Origin: Alligator mississippiensis
Taxonomy: Eukaryota > Chordata > Crocodylia > Alligatoridae
Reading direction: 5' to 3'
Length of the DNA stretch: 64,000 nt
NCBI RefSeq assembly: GCF_030867095.1
Contig: NC_081835.1
Coordinates: 21,150,501 to 21,214,500, forward strand
Made by a program: the position numbers and the translations under genes. The stretch's first letter is position 1; every line of letters starts with the position of its first letter. Positions 13,201 through 25,200 of the stretch are shown piece by piece. The notes under the pieces were generated by a model that was not told the origin of the DNA, searched no databases, and worked only from the letters and a program-made list of their open reading frames with translations.

Positions 13201-16200
13201 ATTGCTGCAAAAATGATTAAAGAAGGAATGGAAGAAGGGACCTGGGTTTGCTTGCAGAATTGTCATCTGGCTGTTTCCTGGATGCCAATGCTAGAGAAAA
13301 TCTGTGAAGAATTTAACAGTGAAACCTGTCATCCTTTCTTCAGACTTTGGCTCACCAGTTATCCATCTCCTAAGGCATAGTATCTGTTTGAAATTGTGTA
13401 ATAAACACTTCCACCAAAAAAAATCACAATGCAGTTCTGGCTCAAGGAAGGGGCGCATTTTTAAAAAATATACCAATCCTACTACAAGATTATTATGAAA
13501 TTATTTATTTTATCAAAATAGAATCAACAAATATTAGAATAAAATATATGTAGATTTTTTATTATAAAACAGTGAATTTTCTGCTTAATATTTATGTTTT
13601 GCACTCAAAGGTATGGTTTTAATTTTTAATGGTCAAGAGAGTAAAGGTACAAGGTACTTAAAAAGTGTGTTTATGTTTTGCTTTATGTTCAGTTCCAGCA
13701 TCTATATTTTGACTGTTTATTGCTTGGAACAAATCATGATGAAACAATGATATTTTATTTGCAGAAGAGTCATGTACATTAATTTATTTTAGTGAAAAAA
13801 ATTATGTCAATATTTTAAATTTAATTTTAAATTACAAAAAAACTAATGCATTTTTTATCAAAATCAACTATAAAGTGATAAAGTCTTATCTCAGTGCTTT
13901 GCAAACATTTTAAGGCACCTCTTCTGCTTTGAGGAATTTACAGTCTAAGAACCTAATCCTGAAAACACATTCTTATTAGGAAGGAGGAGAAAATGTGAAA
14001 GTATCCTTAACTTTTTTTTTTTATGTTGGCAAAAAGTGGTTTTGCTGTTAGGTCTTCGTGTACTGTAGCAGTGTTTATACCCCTAGCTCATATAGGCAGA
14101 GGTTGTTCCAGCCAGAGTGTATAGTCTAGTCATTGTCTACAATACAAAAAACCCAGTAAGGATGGGTCTTGGGTTTTTAATGTTTTAGGCAGAAATGTAA
14201 ATCTGTTGAACACAAGTGACTGCATTGTCCCTTTGCATACAATCTGCACATTTTATTGCTCTCCATCAGTTTGCCACAAATTATCTAAGGCCTGAATTTG
14301 GCATTGTGCATTCAATTTTTAAGGCTTTGAATATCAAGAACACCTTAAAAATACAAATACATCCAAGAGACATCTAATCTTTTGCCGGTTTTAATACATA
14401 CATTGTAATATATACATTTGAAGAAAGAGCTATATGCTGTATCCATCTGGTAAGAGACACAACAGAGAAGCACTAATCCTTACAATGTAACAATTCTCCA
14501 CATTCACCTAATGCAGTGTTACTATTTGTTTCATCTAGTTTCCAGCTACCATTCTGCAGAATGGAGTAAAGATGACAAATGAACCTCCTACTGGCCTCCG
14601 GTTAAACCTACTACAATCGTATCTTTCTGATCCCATTTCTGATCCCAGTTTCTTCTCTGGCTGCCCTGAAAAGGAGTTGGTAATTTGCTTGCTTTGTGCA
14701 ATTTTTTAAATATGTTTTTAATCAGCAAATGTACTTTATCACCAAATTCAAATCTAAAACATTTCTTAAAATTATGAACTCCTGTTCTGAGTGACAATAA
14801 ATAAAGAAAATGAAGGAAGACTCCCATGCAGGTATAGGTCAAATGAACATTCAGGTGTTATTAAATTATCAAAGCTGGAAATCCCCATGCCAGTTACCCT
14901 GTAGTAAAACAAAAACAGTAGGAAGTCCCTCAATGGGGCTCTACCAGTGCAAGATGTCCATAAAACAAAATCTTCAACCAGTCTTAGCCTTATAGGCTAG
15001 GGACAGACATTCAAAAAGTCTAAGCCTTGATTCAGCCTTTGTAGGTTAGTCTAACCTAGCTAAGCTGAACCAGTTGCCAACCATACAGACAATCCCTCTG
15101 GACTGAGGAAATTCAGGCACATGCCTGCAGTGGCTCAGGCTAGAAGTCAGGGGGAGCTAGAGCAGCCCTCCCTGTCCTTCCACAGAGCTAAACTGAGTGG
15201 CGGGGCATGGCCAGGCCCTAGCAGGATTTCCTCATTAGGAAGGTCTGCCTGCAGGTCCCAGGCTTTTCCCTGCTGGCTACACAAGGGGTGGGAGTGATGT
15301 CAGCCCCCAGACCCTTGCTAAAACTCTGAGGAAAGGGAGGGTGTGCAGTGCATGCATCTGTTGATGATACAGAGCTTTTCAATCTCCCTCCCTGCTTGTC
15401 AGACTGTCTGCAGCAAACTGACAGGGAAGCAAGGCAGCCCAGAATTGATAAGAGGGTTTATTGCCCAATTAGCAAAACCATAGCCTCTCTCCCATTACTT
15501 CAAATTCTTCTTAAACAGCTTATTGGGGTGTTAATTAGCTCCAAAAGCTCTGTTCTGTCTGCCTGCCTGTTTCAACGAATTGGAGGGACCCACACACAGA
15601 CACCTCAGCATTAGCTAGGATACCACATGCCTAGGGTCCATGGGGCTGGGGTCCATGCTGTGGGAGATGGGAGGGAGGGAGGCGGGGATTTCCAGCTTGA
15701 GCAGCGAGTGTGGGTAGGACAGGGGGAAGCCAGCAGACCCTGCTGTGTCTGCACTCTGCTGGAGCCTTATACAACACTAGCTAGCCTACCACATGCTGGC
15801 TATGGTCCATGCTGTGGGAGATGGGAGGAAGAGATCCCTGCTTAAGCAGTAAGTGGTGGGGGGGAAGGGGAGGGGGGCATGGGGAAGCCAGCAGACCCTG
15901 CTGTGTCTGCAGGTCTGTGCGGAGGAACTCTGCTCAGGGAGCAGAGAGGAGGGGCCAGCCCTGCTGTGGAGCAGAGAGCCCTGCCCAGTCCAGAGAGAAT
16001 GCCAGGATGCTGGGGATGTCTGGTTTATCTTAAACCAACAAGGGGTTTGGGACAGACATTGCATAAACTGGTTTGATCCAAATCAGTTAAACCTGGTCGA
16101 ATGTAGTATCTGACTTATCTCAAACCAGTTTCAGTCATTTTTGAACTGGTTTATGTGCAGTGAACATCTGTTCTGTTACAGGTTTAAACCGGTTTCTGAT

Positions 16201-19200
16201 CTCTTAAACCAGTTTATGTGTAATGTCTGTCCCTCGCCATAAGAATTATTGGTTATTGAACCACTCATTGCAGCACATTGTCAACTGCTCCCAGCTTGTT
16301 ATTTGTTGGGAATAAGTGCACAGTTAGTGCAAAGGACTCCTTTCCATGTAAAGGTACAGTAATTAAATGAAACTGAAAAAAACTACTAAATCACTTCTTT
16401 CCAAGCAAAACCCAGATACACAAACACCATTCATGAGCCATGCCTATTAAACATACAGAAGTGGAGATAGGGGGAGGAGGGACTATTGTGCTGTTCTGAC
16501 AGGGGAAACCCTTCCTTAATCCCAGTTGGCAATCAACTGAAGTCAAGGATAAGTTTGACAGAACTGAAGGAGACCTGACACTATCGCATCACCAGTATCT
16601 TAACCTAATCTTGTTCCCATAAAAACACAGGATAATCATTGCTGAGCTAATGATCATTGGAAAGATTTTCTCATTAGCAGAGTTCAGTGTTATCATCTGT
16701 TACTAGTTAATAAAGAAGGGTCCCGTCCTGCAGACTCTTGCTTCTGAATGTAGTACTATTGGATTCAGTGAAACCAACTGGCAGTGTTCAGGACCTTAGT
16801 AGTAAGGTATGGCAGGATTAGCCTCTAGCACATCAAATATTGAGTACATTTGTTATACAGTTATATACTAAGGTTTCAAAAATATCAAATGATATTCAAA
16901 TTCCAGTGCTTTTATCTTACACTCACTGTTTGGTATTTTACTGTGTTTGCTTACCAGCTATCTGCCTAAACTGAAGATCATGTGCAGCTAGACTAATTAA
17001 TAATATTTTTTGTTTTGTTTTGTTTTCTTTTCTTAAAGATATGGGAAAAATTGCTGTTTGGGGTTTGCTTTTTTCATGCTCTGGTTCAGGAAAGAAGGAA
17101 ATTTGGGCCTCTTGGTTGGAATATCCCCTATGGATTTAATGAATCAGATTTGCGAATCAGTATCAGACAGCTGCAGGTAAAGTAATGTACAGCATAATAG
17201 AAGCTGTGTCATGCTCATACAGTTGTAGGCAGATTTCCACAACTATAATTCATGTTTCTGTGGGTGCTGAGACAGAGATAAATAATGAAGACTGTTGTTA
17301 TATTTATGAAAATATTAAGTCATTCATGAGATTAAGAGAAATCTAAAAGTGTTCACAAAGCCTTTTAGAATGCATAACAATGGAATTAAATCTGTGTGTT
17401 AAAAGAGGAATCACTTTCTAGTGGGTAATATTACTCTAGGGAAAGCTGTTTTGGGGGTTGGTCATTGGTCTTGACTATCAGAAGAAGTTTTGAGACACAG
17501 AAGATGGTCAGAGAATTCCTGTCCGAGTAGGTCCAGGGGTCATGTCAGTTTGTGACCAACTAACCTACATAGACAAGAATCATAAGAGTTTAGGGAAGTA
17601 ATTACAAATGTTGAAATTGAGTAATTGGAAAAGCTTTCAAAAAGTGTCACCAGGACTTTTCTGTTCCGGTACAAAAACAGACACACCTGGTCTTAGGATA
17701 AATGCAAAGTCTTCCTAGCCCAAGAAACATCACAAGGGAACTGGCAACAGAAAGACATATGGTTTGGTAGGAAAAGTAGGCTGAGGAAATATTCTAATAT
17801 TATAAAAGCCTTAGTCTGTCTGTCCCTATTGCTTTATTCGCACTCTGATTGACTGTCTGAAACAACCAGAGTGTGAGCATTTGGACAGGAGCTGGCGGCC
17901 ATGCCACCATGATGGTGGTGGCAGAGTGTGGGGGCAAGGTGCCACCCTGCCGCCTGAGGTGACAGCAGCAACAGACGGGATGCGGGGGCAGCTCTGGCCC
18001 TAAGTGGTGGGCGGGGGGGCAGGGGGAGAGTGGGCTCAGCCCTGGCCCCGGCCCAGCCCGAAGTGGCAGAGGGGAGGGGGGAGCGTACCTGAACCCAGAC
18101 TCAGCCCTGGCCGGAAGTGGCAGGTGGGGAGGAGCTGGGAAGCAATTCCAGCCCTGGCCAGGGTGGGATGGATGCAGGCTTCTATCCCCACCTGTCGTTC
18201 TTGATGGGCATTTGACAGTATTACTATAAATACTGTAAGAATAATTTGGATGGTTAGTTAATTCTGGGATGAATCTTGAGGTCTTTACCCCAGTAACGCT
18301 ACTATTAACTTCGAATGGGAATTCTACCTGAGAAAAGACTTCATAATTTAAATTCCTTTCTATATAGGAGGAGAGCAACCTTTCTTGCAGTTCTGCATTG
18401 TTTATGGCATACTCCCCCCTTGCAGTGTGCCACTCTAGTTCTCTGGGTCTTTGCATGGGAGAATAGTGGTAGATTTCTGGCCCCATCTCCTCTCCTTTCC
18501 TACAGAATAATGGATCATGTGCCTTTTCTCTAACCACTGTACAGACTTATAAAGTGAGCTTAGTTGTAGGGCTTCAGGGTGGTATGAAATCTCTTAGATT
18601 TGCCTGTATTTTCTGTTTCAGTTATTCATAAATGAGTATAACCAGGTGCCATTTGAAGCTATATCTTATCTAACGGGTGAATGTAACTATGGAGGTCGAG
18701 TGACAGATGATTGGGACAGACGTTTGCTACTGACTATGCTGGATGATTTTTATAATCCAGATATAATTGAAAATCCACATTACAGATTTTCTCCCAGTGG
18801 GAACTACTACGCGCCACCAAAAGGAACCTATGAGGACTATCTTGAATTTATTAAGGTATCTTATTTTCTTTGAATACTGAAAGCTCAAGAAGTTTGGTCA
18901 ATTTAGATTACTTACTGCTGGAAAAAACTTTCAGTGATATATATTAACTCTTATTTGTTCAGATATTACACAAAAAATTCCTCTTTGTGAATGTAAGAAA
19001 TTAATGCTAGAATGATTGTAACAATATTTAATACTTTTATAGTATCTTTCCTCCAAGAATCTCAGACTGCCTTACTAAACAATGATTAATCTTCACAATA
19101 TCTTTACATGACTGAATTGAAGTAACTTCCAAGGTAGAGCACAGGATATAAGCTACTGCCATTTTGTATAGCAAGTGAAGAATGCCATATCTAATTAGGG

Positions 19201-22200
19201 TGTCAAGGGAATTTAGACCAAACAAATTAGTTTAAGGCATCAGGGCCTGCTCATACAAAAAAACAGGCCTGCTCATACAAAAAAATGCAAATGGATCTTC
19301 AGTGATATTGAACACCATACGCCATGGCAGTAATGTCTCTAAGAAGTATTTTTGTAGCACACTGTAGCACTGCAGCATTAGATATTTTATAAGAGGTCTT
19401 TCATCAAAGTACTGACTTGCTCAGTCTCTCACTGGCTTGTGAAGTCTGACAGTACCAGAGCACAAAGGGATCAGTGTGAAATATTAGGTGGTTTCATTCA
19501 GAACATCTGCTAAGAATGCAGCTGGTGTCTTGGGCTGGGAACAAGGATTCATTTTATGGGCATAGGAATTGTTCCTAGGATGGGTGACTTCGGAAACATG
19601 GGAAGAGAAACACTTTAAACAGATCCTAATGGTCATGGCTGGTGGTGTAATTTTTTCTTGTTACTCTTACGTTGGATTCAGATTAGCAAAAGTAGAAGCA
19701 AAGTCTGCAAAAGCTGAAACCAATATGTAAGTAAGCAGCCCTCAGGGGTCAGGCTTCTCAATAGGTTTTTTTTTAACATTTTTTTCCCTGTGTGTCCTTC
19801 TTAGCTGGGTGTCCTTTACCTCTAAATGCTGGGTTCCCTTGTAGGTTTTTTCATGATCTAAGACAGTGGTTCTTAACCAGTTGACTGCAGCTATGCCATG
19901 GCCATGCTGCAAGGGGGATACTTGGAGAAGTTATACCACCCCATTCCTCCAGCCCAAATTTTCCTGTGGCACAAGCCAATACTGGGCTGAGTTGCTACAC
20001 TGCGCCATGTGCAATAACCTTCAAATGAGAAGCAGTATAGTTATCCTAGTGCAGCCCTGCATGCACACTCATTAGCCCAAGTGCAGCTCTTCACTAATGC
20101 AGCCATATCACTCCTAACTGGAAGAGAGCATGTGCAGAGCTAGCTTGAGTAACTGCAAGGCATGGCCTTGCACTGATGTGTTGCCACACTAAGGTGTCCA
20201 CACCACGCTACTTCAGATTCTGCTTGCCTCCTTTCAGTTCTGGAGTTGCATAAATTTCTGCGGGGATGTTGAGGTGGCTCACAGGTTCAAAAAGGGTGAG
20301 AACCACTGATCTAAGGATCTTTAGGATTTGAAGCTCCACACTTGTTGCAGTTCAGTGTGCGCAGCTCCTGGAGGTGGTCAGCAGTTAGCTAAGGATGGCA
20401 ATGAGATGAGAATCTCTTGACAATGGCTTTCTGCATTTGTAAAGATGCTGTTCTATAGCCAGTATTATTGTGTGCAGTTGTTCTGTAAAGGCCTGATTCA
20501 ACTCATACTGGAGTTTGTGATAGCTTTTTCAGCAACTTCAATAAATTTTGGCTCAGACCTGTAAATGAACTGTTTTATCTAATGAGGATGTGTATTTCTT
20601 TAATGTGTTTTGTTGTAGAATCTTCCATTTAGTCAACAGCCAGAGGTGTTTGGGTTGCATGAAAATGTGGATATTTCAAAGGATCTCCAGCAAACAAAAC
20701 TCCTCTTCGAGTCTCTGATATTAACACAAGGAGGAAGCACACAGGGAGGCTCTACTGGCAGCAGCGACAGTACTTTGTATGAAATAGCTGACGATGTTCT
20801 CAGCAAGGTAGTGTAGAAAGCCATTAAAGTTTTCTGCTAATTCACCCCTACAGATATTCTCTCTGTGACCTGGCCAACTTTATGGCCCTCCTGAGGATTT
20901 TGATTTGCATGGTGGACAGGTGGTTGTGTTGCCTCAAATGCTGCCTTCACCTCTTGTGTAGATGGCAGAAGTACAGTCTGTTTGTGCTTGAAAGCATCCA
21001 TCCTAAAAAAAACTGCAACTGCCCAAAATGCAAAAGCTTCCTCAGTAACAACATAGGTTGCTGAGAAACCTACAGCCTGTCTCTGCTGACTTCACACAGT
21101 ACATTGTTTAAGGTCCTGGTTATTATTTTTGATGCACAAGTGACACCTCTACACTTCAGGGTGGCATGTCTGAGCCTGGATTGATACAGTGACACCCCAC
21201 CCACCTATTTCATTCATGTCTTCCTAACCCAGAAGCATGCACGTCTCTGAAGATACTCTGGGGTATCTATCATGCTATTCTCAAGCATGCCATTGGTCGA
21301 GGTCTTGAGAGCAGCTGCAGATGGGTGTCCTGCAGGGGCAATGTGTAAGGGGTGCACGCAAGTGCACGTGAACTCCCTGAGCGTGGCGGTGCACCCCTTA
21401 CAAAAAGGCACTTGTGGCCAATTGCCACTCACCACCCCACTCCCCCACCAGCACTGCTGGCAGCATCTGCAGGCAGTCAGTGATCCCTGCTGGCTGCCCC
21501 AGAGCCTGCCTGTGGCATCTGTGGGTGGTCGTTAACCCCTGGTCGGTGCTTATCACCCCCGCCCACCGCCAGCAGTGCTGGAGGTGTCTGCAGGAGCTCC
21601 CGCTTATCGCTGCCGCACTCTTGCTGCAGCTGTGCCCCCCAGCTGCCAGGGGTATGCATCGTTCATGGTGTCCTGTGATGTCTTCACCAGCATAGTTCTG
21701 GGTTTGTAGTGTGCTAGTATGAGTGACTGGGGAGAGCTCAGAATGGTCCCTACTGGGAATACATTGTGACCACAGTGATGACATTTCCTAAAAGTTCTAG
21801 GCTCGAGATACCTACAAGACTTTCTCCCTAAGACTAGGACCATCCCTTATGACTCCTGAATAATGGAACTTCTTCTCCAGGTGAAGCTCATCAGTACAGA
21901 GGATCTCTTTTGGGGTCTGGCCTCAGATAGTGACACAATCTCTTTCTCTCTCTCACTCTCACCCCTCCCCACCCACCTTCCTTCCCCAATAAGAATTACC
22001 CCAATATGTGACATTTAACTTACTTGGGCTACAAGAACTCTCAGAGCTCTCACACCAACTGTGCAGGGGTGGAAAAGAGAGTAGTTACAATCAACTGATC
22101 TTCTTGTTTGCTTTCATAATTCTGGAAGGGGTCAGATACCATGGTGCTGAGCCTGGTGTAATAATTTGGAAGAGAACAGTGTTTTTCTTAATAGAACATT

Positions 22201-25200
22201 TATTTATTGTAGTAGGATCCTCTCTTTCTCACCTCACCTCCTAGCTACCCCTCTTGTACTAAATCTGTGATCCCTGTGTGTCATTTTGCTCTGGGAATAA
22301 TGCTGTGGGAAGTATTAGACCATTCAATACAGAATAAAAGTGCAAAACTTACCAGTCGGGGAAAAGGCTGCAAGTATAAGTAGACTGGAAGAGGTGTCAT
22401 TGAGCAGCAGAAAACAGGAAGGAGAGAAATCAGTGCAATTAGCCTGGGAAGTCAATTAAGTATTACAGAACCACTTTACAACCATTAAACACTTATTGAA
22501 AATTGTACATGATGCTAAAAATTTTAAAGGTCATTTTTAAAGTGACATTTTTAATTGCAATATCAGATATGTATTGATCAGATATTCATTAAAGGGTGTT
22601 ACAGAATATCTTTTCCTGTGGTGGTTACATTGTTGTTATGAGCTTGTTTGCTTTGAGTATGAGTTAAAAACAATTATAAGTCATAATTCATCTGCACTTG
22701 TCAAAGTATATTTAAATATGTTGACATTTACAGCTTCCAAATGATTTTGACATTGAGGCTTCACTACTAAAGTATCCTGTGAGATATGAAGAAAGTATGA
22801 ACACTGTGCTGGTGCAAGAAATGGAGAGATTTAACAAGTAAGGAATTGTGTTAGTTAATTCAAACACACCTCTAATCATTCCCATAAGAGGCAATCCCAC
22901 AGTGTGTCCAGTGTGGACTCTCACTTCTTAACATGAGAGCATGTTTTCTTTGTTCCAGTTATAATTCCCTGATATCTACAATCCAAGCACTTTCCCCCAT
23001 TTGGAAAGGCAGACCATAGCGTAATTTATGGTTGAAGCCCTAATGGGCAGATGAATTGATTGGGAAGGTGTGTCATGTAGCTGACCGGAGGAGAGGATTT
23101 GGAAAGGGGAATTGGAGGATGTGCATGTAAACTTATGCATTGTTTGCTTTTTTTCATTTCTATTTTTACCTTCCTATTTTCATTGCTTTCACCTGTTCTC
23201 TTCCATCTCTTTGATTCTGTGCTTGTCTTCCCCTCTCCTACTTCTATTCCTTATTATTTTTTACCTCCTCCCATCTGTCTTCAACACTTTCTTTTTCCCT
23301 TCCCTGGTTGCCCCTTCTTCCTGCCTTTTTTTCTTTCCTTCAAATCACTAGTCTAGACTCCTTCCTTTTCCCAACTCCTAATGTTCTTTCCCATTACTAT
23401 TTTTCTCCCTTTACCACCCCGCCCAATGCGTTTTTAGGATTATTGTTTTACTATCCTTCCAGAGTGTAGACAGTATGAAACAAGAAAATGTGTGAAACAA
23501 AATACCTCATTAGATTTTAAAAGTATGGTAGCAGAAATATTTTATTTCACATAAAGAGAAACACATGAATGTATAAATCTGTCACTGAATCATTATCTCC
23601 TCATAAGCATCCACTGCATGGTACTACCATTTTTTGCAAAGGCCTGCATCTTCCTGGTGCATTGGGGCTGAACAAAAGCTTTCCCAAAGATTTGGGAATT
23701 TCAGGCACCTGCAAGCTTCAGCTCTGGATCATAATTTTCTTTTATTTTGGGGTTTTAAAGCTCAGGTTGTGTTTTGCTCTCTCAACTCTTTATAATCAAA
23801 CAAAGATAAATTTCCATCTGACCTTTCTTCCAGACATTTCTGACATGTTGCAGATTGTAATGGGTTAAGTCTCTTGATGTTGGAAAGTCAGATGGAGAAA
23901 CTTAGACATTACTGTAAATTAAAGTGATTTCTTCCTGGTGACAGAGCAAGTCAGTGCCAGTATCTGAAGTAGAGCTCAGGTCGTTTGATTGTCATGTTCT
24001 TCAATTGATATACCAAGGTGTCTCCTAACGTACATTTATACACACTGAAAAAAAGACTTGTAACAGGCAACAATATGAACACAATCTCTACCTTTGCAGA
24101 TTTTGCAGGTTGTTGATGAGCAGGGATCCTGGTTTTCTCTGATAAAAAAAATCACAAATTCTCTGATGAAAATCACAAATTCTGATAGAACTTCCAAAAT
24201 CTGTGATTAAATTAAATTAAATGGCACTATATATATAGGTATCAGATGAACACGATATTTTATTGACAATTTTAAAACAATTCATTTACAATTTTAAAGC
24301 AGTTTGGAAGCCTACCAGTGCCTCAGTAGCATACATTCTAAATACCTATACATTTTGGTATTTGATTTTGGGTTTTTTATCAAAGAAAATCAGAGCTCCC
24401 CCTGCCCCCTTACCTCACCAGGACTCAGGTCCAAGCTTCTCACTCCCAAGCCACATCCCCCACAGCCCCACACCTCTGCTGGTGCCCCTCACTCCACATC
24501 CACAGCCTCCCCCAACCCTGCTTGTGCCCTCGCTCCCCACCCATAGACCCCTGCTCCCCCCAGCCCTGCCAGAGTGGAGCCCCAGCTGCCAGGGCTATGG
24601 GGCCAGGAACCTGGGTCTGCAGTCCCCTGATCCCCACAGCAGTGCTCAAGCCCCAGCTGTCACCCACAGGAAGCAGTGGCTGTTGCACCAGAATGGTGCA
24701 TGGAGCCCAGCTCCCTCTCCCCCACAGGCGGCAAGGCTGGAGCAGAGCCCATTGCGGGGACGGGGGGCTGTTTGCTCTGGGCTTGGGCTCTCCACCCTGC
24801 TGCCCTCCCCCTGGGGCCTCTGCGGCCCAGCAGGTGGGACATGGCGCACCAGGGCTGGGCAGGGAAGCTTGGTGCCATAACTGGGAGCTCCGCACCACCA
24901 TGGCGAGGCGCCCCCTGCCTGCCCAACAGCAGCGAGGGGCACGACTCTGTCGCTGCCAGACAGACAGGTGATGCCTCACCATGGCAGTGCAGTGGCAGCA
25001 AGGAGCTTCCCACCCTGCCCCACTCTGCCCTGCCACACTGGTTCCCACCTGCTGGGCCCCAGAGGCCCCAGGGGGAGGGCAGCAGGGCAGGGAGCATGAG
25101 CCTGCAGTGGGAAGCCTGCCCTTGTTCTCTGCACATGTCCGGGGAGCACATGCCCCCTTGTGCTCCCCTGGAGTGTGTGTAGCAGCAGGGAGCCAGCCCT

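Noticed and set aside
17800-18537. 245-codon minus-strand open frame
   Set aside because: Compositional frame over a GC-rich repeat and low-complexity Pro/Ala-rich text; no splice or family support.
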